Source: Molanna angustata (taxonomy: Eukaryota; Arthropoda; Insecta; Trichoptera; Molannidae). Taken from it: a stretch of 64,000 nucleotides of DNA. The notes beneath the pieces were generated by a model, which made no database searches, was not told where the DNA came from, and saw only the letters and a list, made by a program, of their open reading frames with translations. The stretch lies in assembly GCA_963576475.1 (NCBI GenBank), contig OY754982.1:7820458-7884457 (forward strand). The letters are read 5' to 3'. How positions within the stretch are numbered: the stretch's first letter is position 1; each line of letters starts with the position of its first letter. Positions 56,170-64,000 of the stretch are shown here, piece by piece. The position numbers and the translations under genes are program-made.

Positions 56170-56610
56170 TATAAATACATACATACCATCACGCCATATC
56201 GAGTAAGTAGAGAGAACCGAGGACCATACGCCTATATTTTTGCACACATTCCTAGCTTCCTTTACATTCATGCATCGTCTCATACATGCTCGTCGATCTT
56301 TCAAGCTTCTCATATTTTCTTCTTTCAAAATATCATTCACATGGTCGTGCCATCCCTTTCTGGGGCGGCCCCTGCTATTCACTACATCTCTTACACACAT
56401 GTATTTTTTTTGGTCAGTAGTTCATCATTCATTGTTTCAATATGTCCAAACCACCTCAGGGAATTCACTTTCATTTTCTTTAAATACTCTTCTCAATTTT
56501 GCATTCCCTCCTTATGTCCTCATTTTGCATTCCCTCCTTATGTCCTCATTTTTCATTCTTTCATATATAGTTATATTACATACTCTTCTTAGTGATCTCA
56601 TTTCCACAGC
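56170..56610 (-). pseudogene. RTE-like LINE C-terminal fragment
   Basis: Minus-strand coding with the family blocks SRGRPRKGWHDHVNDILKEE, then RRACMRRCMNVKEARNVC, then YSIWRDGMY; the (CATA) tail is at about 56177-56185. The upstream part encodes a decayed TRMK.N.LRWFGH region. Same family as 57470-58054. Confidence 0.75.
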
Positions 56611-56894
56611 ATTTATTTTATAAATAATTTAATATATGTAGGTATACATAATTATGGATTTCCACTGTGTAAACGACAAAATTTTGAAATGATTAATTGT
56701 AATTGTTTCATTATATTGTTTCACAGTAGATTACATATGTATTTTATTTAATTTGTTCTGTATTTGAATTTATCTTTATTTGTTATATAAATCAACTGCA
56801 TTAACATTGGCCTTTTGGAAGTAAAGAATCTATGGTTTGTCGTGATTTTTTTTTTATTCAAATATTGTATTTGTAACACATACCTATTCAAACT
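56611..56894. other. Unassigned AT-rich spacer
   Basis: Nothing recognised. Confidence 0.3.
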
Positions 56895-57015
56895 GTTTTT
56901 TTTTACATATCGACAAAGTTTCAAGCCAAGATCCGCGAGATATTGTATGGCCAGTTCTACATTTTTCAACTTTGATGTAAAAAAAAAACTATTTAGAGGC
57001 TTCCAGCATGTATGT
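56895..57015 (+). repeat. Repeat family R, partial copy
   Basis: ATCGACAAAGTTTCAAGCCA, GATCCGCGAGAT, TTTTTCAACTTTGATG and TTAGAGGCTTCCAGCATGTA align with the right part of the copy at 10300-10460, without the hairpin. Confidence 0.55.
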
Positions 57016-57030
57016 AATGTACAAAACATG

Positions 57031-57265
57031 GTTGGTGGCAGAGCGGTTAGCGCGCTGGGTTAGTAATCCAGTGGTCGCGAGTTCGAATCGTGCCACGACC
57101 AATTTCGTTCACCTACGGTACAAGCAATTATGCTCAGTTTAGATAATGTATGAGGATGTATACGTATGTACTTGTTATTATTATGTATGGGAATAAAATA
57201 GCCATCATGAGTCATGACACAGGGTTTCCTAGTTTGATGGTGATTAAAACACAACACCAATACTA
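57031..57265 (+). repeat. tRNA-derived SINE-1, fuller copy
   Basis: The head GTTGGTGGCAGAGCGGTTAG (A-box region), CTGGGTTAGTAATCCAG (anticodon arm) and CGAGTTCGAATCGTG (T-arm with B box) reads like a tRNA, but the acceptor arms do not pair properly and an unrelated body follows (TTTCGTTCACCTACGG, TGTATGAGGATG). So it is a SINE, not a tRNA gene. The sister copy is at 8830-8948. Confidence 0.75.
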
Positions 57266-57469
57266 CTTTCTACATCATCATATATGTATGTATGTATTCA
57301 AAATTTCTTAAATAATGTACCTATGTATATTTAGATAAGTAGGTACAATAACATATGTGGAAAATTCGGTGTTGCCATAACCAACTCGTTTTGTATGTAA
57401 ATTAAATAAATAAATTAATTAATAAAAATACTAGGACAAACTTATTCATTTAAAAAAAATATAGATGAA
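57266..57469. other. Unassigned spacer
   Basis: AT-rich; nothing recognised. Confidence 0.3.
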
Positions 57470-58054
57470 CTTAGAAACAGCGTGAATGGAGCACTAAGAC
57501 CAATTATGAATGATCGCAACATATCAAAGGATGCCAAAGTTGCCATTCATAACGCCATCGTAGTGCCAACCTTGACGTATGCAAGTGAAACCTGGACTTG
57601 GCAGAAGACGCATGAAAGTAGAATAAATGCAGTTGAAATGAGATCGTTAAGAAGGATTTGTAATAGAACGATGTATGACCGGGTAAGAAATGAGGACATA
57701 AGGAAAGAATGTAAGATGAAGAAAGATGTCATTACTAGAATGAAAGTGAACACATTGAGATGGTTTGGTCACATGGGGAGAATGAATGAGGAGCGCCTGA
57801 CGAAGAAAATATACAGAGCGGAAAGGAATGGAATGAGAGGTCGGGGACGCCCAAGAAAGGGGTGGCACGACCATGTGAACGAAATTTTGAAAGACGGAAA
57901 TGTTAGAAGTGTGAGCAATAGACGAACATGTATGAGACGATGCATGAATGTGGACGAGGCGAGAGATGCTTGCCAGGATAGAAAGATGTGGCGTTCGGTT
58001 CTCTCTGCCTACCCCGCAAGGGACATGGCGTGATGGTATGTATGTATGTATGTA
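57470..58054 (+). pseudogene. RTE-like LINE C-terminal region, best preserved copy
   Basis: An open frame of 183 codons (57482-58033) encodes NGALRPIMNDRNISKDAKVA, VPTLTYASETWTWQKTHESR, INAVEMRSLRRICNRTMYDR, TRMKVNTLRWFGHMGRMNEE, GMRGRGRPRKGWHDHVNEIL and MWRSVLSAYPARDMA. This is the part after the RT core: Y..ETW, E...LRR, LRW.GH and GRPRK are standard for this group. The RT catalytic motifs are absent (5' truncation). It ends in GTGATGGTATG and a (TGTA)n tail. This is the reference for seven other fragments here. Clade name RTE is from pattern memory. Confidence 0.8.
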
Positions 58055-58234
58055 TGAACTTAGAATCCGGAGTTGAATATTTAGTACAATTGTCTGTGTA
58101 TGTCCGTCCCTTATGAATTTTGATCCGTTTGATACACAAAGTTCAAAATTCAGAAAATAATCGACGAATGGTCTGTGTGCCTTTTTTTTGCTGTGTAATA
58201 ATATTATTGTCACAATAATGATTTAAGGTACCTA
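58055..58234. other. Unassigned spacer
   Basis: Nothing recognised. Confidence 0.3.
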
Positions 58235-58424
58235 CCCAACTGCGTATAGTAAATATTGTATTTTTGTGTGGTGGGTGCATGGATATAGATGTATTGTATA
58301 AATATAATTTTGTAAATCTCCAACCTCGAAACAGGCGTAGTCCTAGTGAGGTTGGGATAGTATTTATAAATTATTGTATAAGTGTCGAGATGATATAAAT
58401 AAAAATAATAATAAAATAAAATAA
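58235..58424 (+). mobile_element. LINE 3' UTR end with terminal hairpin
   Basis: CCAACCTCG and CGAGGTTGG-like arms (CCAACCTC at 58320-58327, GAGGTTGG at 58348-58355) form a stem-loop, then a short spacer and an AAAATAATAATAAAATAAAA tail. A 5'-truncated LINE copy with only its 3' end; family unknown. Confidence 0.6.
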
Positions 58425-58439
58425 TGGTCTTTATGTCCT

Positions 58440-58790
58440 CATTTTTCAATTATTTCATGTATTTCCTTTTTTTATTTTGAATATATATTTTGATATGTTT
58501 CAGTTGTCTGTACCCCTCATTTTCATTTATTTTTAAGCTTTTTTAATGTTTATTTGATTTTATGTTCATATATGATTTGATTTACTTACTTTATGTATGA
58601 CTTTGTTTAATTGCTTTGTATTTGATATTTTTTTTAAGTAATTCCCTCATCAAGCACAAGATTGCTATCTTTTTGATGAGACATTGCAAAGAAAACTATT
58701 TGTAAAAATTACTATACTAGTGAATTATATATTTATGTGTATTATAAAATTATATGTTAAATAAATAATAAATGTAGGATGGTCTTGGGC
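58440..58790 (+). mobile_element. Second LINE 3' end with terminal hairpin
   Basis: A T-rich 3' UTR with CTCATCAA and TTGATGAG arms (58646-58653, 58673-58680) forms a stem-loop upstream of an AAATAAATAATAAATG tail. The first ~30 bp (ATGTCCTCATTTTTCA) resemble RTE-family minus-strand sequence. Confidence 0.45.
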
Positions 58791-59509
58791 AGATCTTAGG
58801 GCTTGGGTGATTGTAGATCCTGTAGCTGACTTGAAAAGGTTCACTCCATAGGATCGGTGAGCGACCTCTAGATTTTACTAGTACATAATCATTTCGTAGG
58901 ACGAAATAGTTACCGACAACGGGGAACATGAATATTTTCTTCGTCATACGATATTCATTCATTCATCATATAATCAAAATAAATATGAATCCCATATTTC
59001 TTCATGCAACAAGGAATATTCAATACCCATTAACAGGTGTTAAACCAATCTCAAAATACATAAGACACGTCATTGTATCAATTTAATCACTGAGTAAGTC
59101 GATCGTTGTTACACTGCAAGAACAAGAGGCAAATGCAAACAAGACATAAAACCACCTAAAAACAATTGTTTAAATATTTATCAAGATTATTATTATCACG
59201 ATGATCATTTGAACAGCCAACAACGGTGTCATTAACCCACTTGGCTGCCACCTTGTACACAATGCGTATTGATTTATAACCAGATAACTGATGGGCGACA
59301 CCGCCACTCGTTGACCAACAAAGAAAATACCAACCCGGTTTTTACTCTCATTATATTACTTAAATAATAAATAAAGTTTTCAAATCAAGTCAGCCTTTTT
59401 CCAATCTTCCAATCCTTTGGATTTACTTCCTTATACTACCTCTAATCATTCACATTTTTTAGGTTTTACCAACTACTTCTATTATACAGTAGGTACCTAT
59501 TTATTTACT
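58791..59509. other. Featureless AT-rich region
   Basis: No supported gene or repeat. Confidence 0.3.
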
Positions 59510-60320
59510 AACTATATTTGATGTGTACCTCACGACATGAAGTGTACATCCTATTTCTCGTTTTATGACTTAAATAATAAGTATTCTTAACTTTTTTTTA
59601 GCAATTACTACTTATACATATTATACATAAGATACCTACCTATTTATTTATTGAATATATTTATGTGCACCTCACGACATGAAGTGTACCTCCTCTGACT
59701 CGTGTTATGACTTAAATAATAAGTATTCTTAGCATATTTTTTAACAATTACTACTTATATTATACATAAGATACCTACCTATTTATTTATTGAATATATT
59801 TATGTGCACCTCACGACATGAAGTGTACCTCCTCTGACTCATGTTATGACTTAAATAATAAGTATTCTTAGCATATTTTTTAACAATTACTACTTCTATT
59901 ATACATAAGATACCTATTTATTTATTGAATATATTTGATATGTACCTCACGACATGAAGTGTACCTCCTCTTACTCATTTTACGACTTAAATAATAATAA
60001 TAATAAGTAATTTATATAGCGCCGTTTAATGATTTAAAATCATTCCAAGTAAGTACCTATTCTTAACATTTTTTTAGCAATTACTACTTCTATTATATAT
60101 AAGATACCTATTTATTTATTTATTGAATATATTTGATATGTACCTCACGACATGAAGTGTACCTCCTCTTACACATTATAAGTATTCTTATGACTTATAT
60201 AATAAGTATTCTTAACATTTTTTAGCTATTATTACTACTTCTATTATACATAAGGTACCTATTTAGATATTTATAGAATATATATGATTTTTAACTCACG
60301 ACATGAAGTGTATATACCTC
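59510..60320. repeat. Satellite-like tandem array, ~140-bp unit, six copies
   Basis: The phrase CCTCACGACATGAAGTGTA recurs at about 59528, 59672, 59808, 59946, 60146 and 60293, with AAGTATTCTTA and AATTACTAC blocks between. Spacing is 136-148 bp except for one interval of about 200 bp, explained by an inserted L2-like 3' end at 59993-60050. Non-coding. Confidence 0.85.
59993..60050 (-). mobile_element. L2-like LINE 3' terminus inside the satellite array
   Basis: AATAATAATAATAAGTAATT, then TATAGCGCCGTTTAATGATT: the AAT tail and terminal hairpin of the L2-like subfamily at 12796-13603. It disrupts one satellite unit, so it arrived after the array formed. Confidence 0.8.
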
Positions 60321-61136
60321 CTACACATATTTGAAGATAGTCGCTGAAGATCGAGCGGAGTAGAGGAAGAGATGCATCGCTTTGCAGACAACGAATTCCC
60401 ATGATTGAAACCAAAGATGAAGATATTTGTTGGGTAACTTTTATAAGATAACTTTTTTTTATATATCTATTTATTTATTTGATGAACCGTTCATCTTTTC
60501 TTTATAATTTGCCTCTCAAACTTTTCATTTCACGTTCACGACACGACAAATGCTCCTACATTCTGTATAATTGGGTTATATGTTTAAATAATGTATACCT
60601 ACAATTAAAATGGGCTCTATGAAAATCCATCATTATAAAAAACAACATATCTAGTATAAAAACTGAATTTGGCTTCATATTTTTTTTTAATCTGTAGCCA
60701 TTTAATATGTTCGTTCCCCTTAATTTGTTGGTTCTTCTTGTACGTTATCTTATGTAATAGATAGCGAAGAGTTGAACGCACGCGAAGCATCACACACGTA
60801 TAATATACAACATATGTAGGTTCATAGCAATAAATAATTTTACAATACCTAAACAGTAATTCACTTTGTACACACTCATACGTTATATTATATTATGAAG
60901 GTAAACCCTTTATGTATCATTCGTGACCATCCTCACCTTTTATTAACTACAATGTAATTTACTTCTGTACATACATACATACATAGTACTTACATTGGAC
61001 TAAAGATAGCTCTGAAGAAGACAACGACCGATATAGTCTTGTCAAGGATATTACGAATACACAGATCCGTATCCAAGTATCCTTGACGAGTGTCATTATA
61101 AATTATTAAATGATAAAAATGAAATGATATTTAACA
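60321..61136. other. Unassigned region
   Basis: Contains a (CATA)n stretch at 60968-60984. No gene supported. Confidence 0.3.
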
Positions 61137-61719
61137 TCCATAGTGATTGACACCTAACTATTTTCCAATCTGTACTAAAGCCCCTTGTATATGATTGGCA
61201 CCTAACTATTTTCCAATCTGTACTAAAGCCCCTTGTATATGATTGGCACCTAACTATTTTCCAATCTGTACTAAAGCCCCTTGTATATGATTGGCACCTA
61301 ACTATTTTCCAATCTGTACTAAAGCCCCTTGTATATGATTGGCACCTAACTATTTTCCAATCTGTACTAAAGCCCCTTGTATATGATTGGCACCTAACTA
61401 TTTTCCAATCTGTACTAAAGCCCCTTGTATATGATTGGCACCTAACTATTTTCCAATCTGTACTAAAGCCCCTTGTATATGATTGGCACCTAACTATTTT
61501 CCAATCTGTACTAAAGCCCCTTGTATATGATTGGCACCTAACTATTTTCCAATCTGTACTAAAGCCCCTTGTATATGATTGGCACCTAACTATTTTCCAA
61601 TCTGTACTAAAGCCCCTTGTATATGATTGGCACCTAACTATTTTCCAATCTGTACTAAAGCCCCTTGTATATGATTGGCACCTAACTATTTTCCAATCTG
61701 TACTAAAGCCCCTTGTATA
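61137..61719. repeat. 48-bp minisatellite, 12 nearly identical copies
   Basis: The unit begins TGATTGGCACCTAACTATTT and ends CCCCTTGTATA. Only the first unit differs (TGATTGACACC). Because 48 is a multiple of three, one minus frame stays open for 233 codons as a repeated 16-residue phrase, YTRGFSTDWKIVRCQS. There is no signal peptide, no homologue I know, and no adjacent exon. A non-coding array is the simpler reading. Confidence 0.95.
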
Positions 61720-62234
61720 TACCTTGGACATACGGATGTACACAAATTTGCACAATAAATTACCTTCTAATATAACAAACTCGAAAAAATATTGCATATC
61801 ACCAAATCTGTAATATAATATATATAGTATTTTTTCGTGAATAAAAGGTAAAATTTAGATATTTTTTTTAATAGCAAGAAGAAGTTATTAAAATAGTAAA
61901 AAACTCAACCGGTAGATTTTCATATTATCTTACAATTGAAGTAAAAATCTACTTCATAGGCCTAGTAGTTTTTAAAAAGGTGTTTTATAAAAACTTATTT
62001 TGCAAGAAAAGTATAGTATGTTAAAAAATACTGTTCTTTATTTTAATGACTTGTTTTATGAAGGTTCTGGGGAAAAGAATTTCAAAATATACTACTATAG
62101 CCTCTTAAGAGGCTACCCCACTTGCATTCAATATGCTAAATTTTCTGTCATTAAGTTCCCTACATATCTATTTCCACATAGCGAATTTCTTCGCTTTAGT
62201 GGTTTTAATCTATACTTGAATATGATAGACTAAA
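61720..62234. other. Unassigned AT-rich spacer
   Basis: Includes GGGGAAAAGAATTTCAAAAT (62069-62088), which resembles GGGGGAAAAGATTTTCAAAA (52415-52434); nothing else recognised. Confidence 0.35.
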
Positions 62235-62540
62235 TTATTATTGTGTCTCCAATAAGCTATTGGTAAATGTAAAAAAAAACATATCATTACATTCTAGGAA
62301 AAAGAGTATAATAAAATACACTTACACTATCAATAGGGAGACGATTGACGAGAAATCAGACTGTAGAGACTTAGGCATACAAGTGGACAGTAAACTCTTA
62401 TTTGAAAAAAACATTAACAAAATTATTACCCTCAAAGTTTATAAAATGTTGGGACTCCTGATGAGAGTATACAAACTATTCACTCAAGTGAAAACATTTA
62501 GCTTACAACACAATTATATAACACAATCGTTATATTATAC
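62235..62540 (+). pseudogene. Jockey-like LINE RT fragment, left part
   Basis: Encodes YTYTINRETIDEKSDCRDLG, IQVDSKLLFEK, then KVYKMLGLLMRVYKLFTQVK, matching the copy at 30870-32152 (IKYTYTINRE-type, CRDLGIQ.DSKLLF). The frame ends where another LINE inserted; it continues at 63319. Confidence 0.75.
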
Positions 62541-63318
62541 CAATACTGGAATATAACTCAATTGTTTGGAGTCCGTGTTATACTGTTCATATTTATAACG
62601 TTGAGAGAGTTCAAAACAAGTTTTTGAGGTACATCAATTTTAAGATGGGAATTCAGTCTACTGACATCAATTATTATGAATTTTTGAGATCATTTTGCTC
62701 TCTTGATGCGCTGGAAATAAGGAGAGTAATAGCTGATCTTGCATTTTTTCATAGATTACTGAATGGTGTTGTAGATTGTCCTCGTCTTTTGTCACAGATT
62801 CACTTACGTGTACCGTCAAGACTCACTCGCAATAGTGAATGTTTCGCCTTACAAAATGTCTACACAAATTATTTGTTTGGCTCACCAATGCAGAGACTTC
62901 CAAGACTTGCAAATAAGTTTGAGCATATCGATGTCTTTGCATTGGGTTATGGTGCATACAAGAGTTTGTTGTTACATATAATGAAATGATCATATTATGT
63001 AATGAATGAATCTTGACTATATATGTAATATTATTTTTCTTTTTTTTCTTTTTTAATTTTAACTATAAACAAATGTATTTTTAATTTGCACTGTTTCTTC
63101 TGCTGATTTGTGTTCAAATTTTATTTGTATATACCTATCTTTTTTATATTTAGTTGCTTCACATATTGTTTTATTAACTTTTTTATTATGTTTTTTTTTG
63201 TTTCCTTTTACTTAATGTATTATTGTTTTTAGTCTCTATGTATTTTCTCAGTACCTATGTATATTTTAATGTATGTTTGTAAAAGGCAATACATGCCGTA
63301 TGAGAAATAAATAAATAA
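62541..63318 (+). pseudogene. LINE nested in the Jockey-like copy
   Basis: Encodes IPILEYNSIVWSPCYTVHIY, NVERVQNKFLRYINFKMG, then SLDALEIRRVIADLAFFHRL, then IHLRVPSRLTRN, ending at 62989. The same protein region as the host element but clearly a different family, close in type to the fragment at 1011-1640. Its 3' UTR ends in an AAATAAATAAAT tail at 63303-63318, after which the host element resumes. 5'-truncated. Confidence 0.75.
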
Positions 63319-63690
63319 ATATTATAAGTCAATTGGAGCATGCGTCAGTCATCTGGAACCCACAATATAATATCTATTTTAACAGTATAGAACGAATTCA
63401 TCACATATTTTTGAGACACATGAATTACAAATTTGGTAATAACTACAAACATGAATTTGAGACTTTACAGAGAAGACGAAGGACCTCAGACTTAATGTAT
63501 CTTTATGACATAATAAACTTCAATATTGACTGTACAGACCTTCTGAAAATTATTAACATCAAATTACCGAACATACGAACAAGGCTAACGTTATTTTTAG
63601 ACAAAAATAAACATTAACACCGCTCATAATTCGCCATTGTACCGATGCCTTACCACATGTAGGTAATCATTTGGAAAGGATCAGGTCCGT
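63319..63690 (+). pseudogene. Jockey-like LINE RT fragment, right part
   Basis: Resumes with LEHASVIWNPQYNIYFNSI (in frame from the MEH at 63333), ERIHHIFLRHMNYKFGNNYK and RRTSDLMYLYDIINFNIDCT, the same order as in the copy at 30870-32152. The last part matches that copy's C-terminal coding and 3' sequence (CGATGCCTTACCAC). Confidence 0.75.
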
Positions 63691-63794
63691 AAACATTTTT
63701 TTTAAACTAACAAACATACTGTTGATATGAAAAATTGTTAATATAAATAAGCTTTTAGCAACGCGCCTTTGTACTGAGACAGATACGCAAATAT

Positions 63795-64000
63795 GCCTAA
63801 AAATATCTCATGTTGAGTTTATTATTGTTAGTGATATGACAATATGTTCAAGAACGTCTCACGTTGAGTTTATTATTGTTAGTGATATGGGAATATTTCA
63901 AGAATGTCTCACGTTGAGTTTATTATTGTTAGTGATATAACAATATGTTCAAGAATGTCTCACGTTGAGTTTATTATTGTTAGTGATATGGGAATATTTC
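63795..64000. repeat. 50-51-bp tandem array with alternating variants, open at window end
   Basis: Units contain GTCTCACGTTGAGTTTATTA and TTGTTAGTGATAT. Variants with CAATATGTTCA and with GGAATATTTCA alternate, giving a two-unit higher-order repeat of about 101 bp. Unit spacing at GTTGAG is 51, 50, 51. The array runs past the end of the window. Confidence 0.85.

Noticed and set aside
57031..57101. Functional tRNA gene
   Set aside because: The acceptor stem pairs only with a bulge, and the sequence continues into a body shared with another copy at 8830-8948, so it is a SINE head.
61012..61046. CTGAAGAAGACAACGACCGA segment as another hammerhead
   Set aside because: CUGAAGA and a possible AAGAC/GTCTT stem are present, but no GAAA follows the stem.
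61137..61719. CRISPR-like array
   Set aside because: There are no variable spacers; the whole 48-bp unit repeats directly, and the context is eukaryotic.
61096..61797. 233-codon repeat protein as a host gene
   Set aside because: The array is a tandem DNA repeat whose length happens to be a multiple of three; no exon, promoter or homologue is visible. Kept only as a minisatellite.

Overview
This window looks like a stretch of AT-rich insect (or other arthropod) nuclear DNA made almost entirely of transposable-element debris and simple repeats. I find no convincing host gene. Evidence for a eukaryote: long (AT)n and (TAAAA)n microsatellites, tRNA-headed SINEs with internal A/B-box-like sequences, non-LTR retrotransposons, Penelope-like elements (PLEs) with reverse transcriptase plus GIY-YIG nuclease, and palindromic MITEs. 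Frequent GGTACCTACC-type motifs resemble lepidopteran or aphid DNA, but I cannot name the species. A 200-base run of N (40604-40803) marks an assembly gap.

Layout. 0.1-8.2 kb: RTE-like 3' ends, LINE fragments, an inverted PLE (PLE-B, 1744-2848) between (AT)n tracts, a nearly complete CR1/Jockey-group LINE (4625-7625), and a 200-bp palindrome carrying hammerhead-ribozyme-like sequence (7977-8176). 8.4-16.8 kb: RTE, SINE, MITE and L2-like fragments, many nested. 17.1-20.9 kb: a non-coding foldback element whose ends are arrays of short TTCGAA-rich repeats in inverted orientation. 21-25.5 kb: a stack of nested insertions (palindromic MITE, chimeric SINE/LINE, L2-like LINE, PLE-D) with visible target-site duplications. 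26.0-29.7 kb: PLE-C, flanked by 895-bp inverted arms. 29.8-33.5 kb: SINE, (TAAAA)n tract of about 600 bp, and two LINE fragments. 33.5-40.6 kb: mostly featureless, with RTE remnants. 40.8-48.5 kb: PLE-A, two tandem element pairs head to head, one with an intact 886-codon ORF. 48.5-64 kb: (AT)n tracts, two palindromes, RTE and LINE tails, a satellite-like array (59.5-60.3 kb), a 48-bp minisatellite (61.1-61.7 kb), nested LINEs and a 50-bp tandem array running off the end.

The elements relate to each other as layers. Autonomous LINEs (CR1-like, L2-like, RTE-like, Jockey-like) and PLEs supply enzymes; SINEs and MITEs are their non-autonomous passengers. The best candidates for something new are the hammerhead-like motifs in four PLE-related contexts (with differing but always palindromic helix-III sequences), the palindromic hammerhead element, and the large foldback element. 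The only intact coding sequence I would defend is the PLE-A ORF at 45676-48336.
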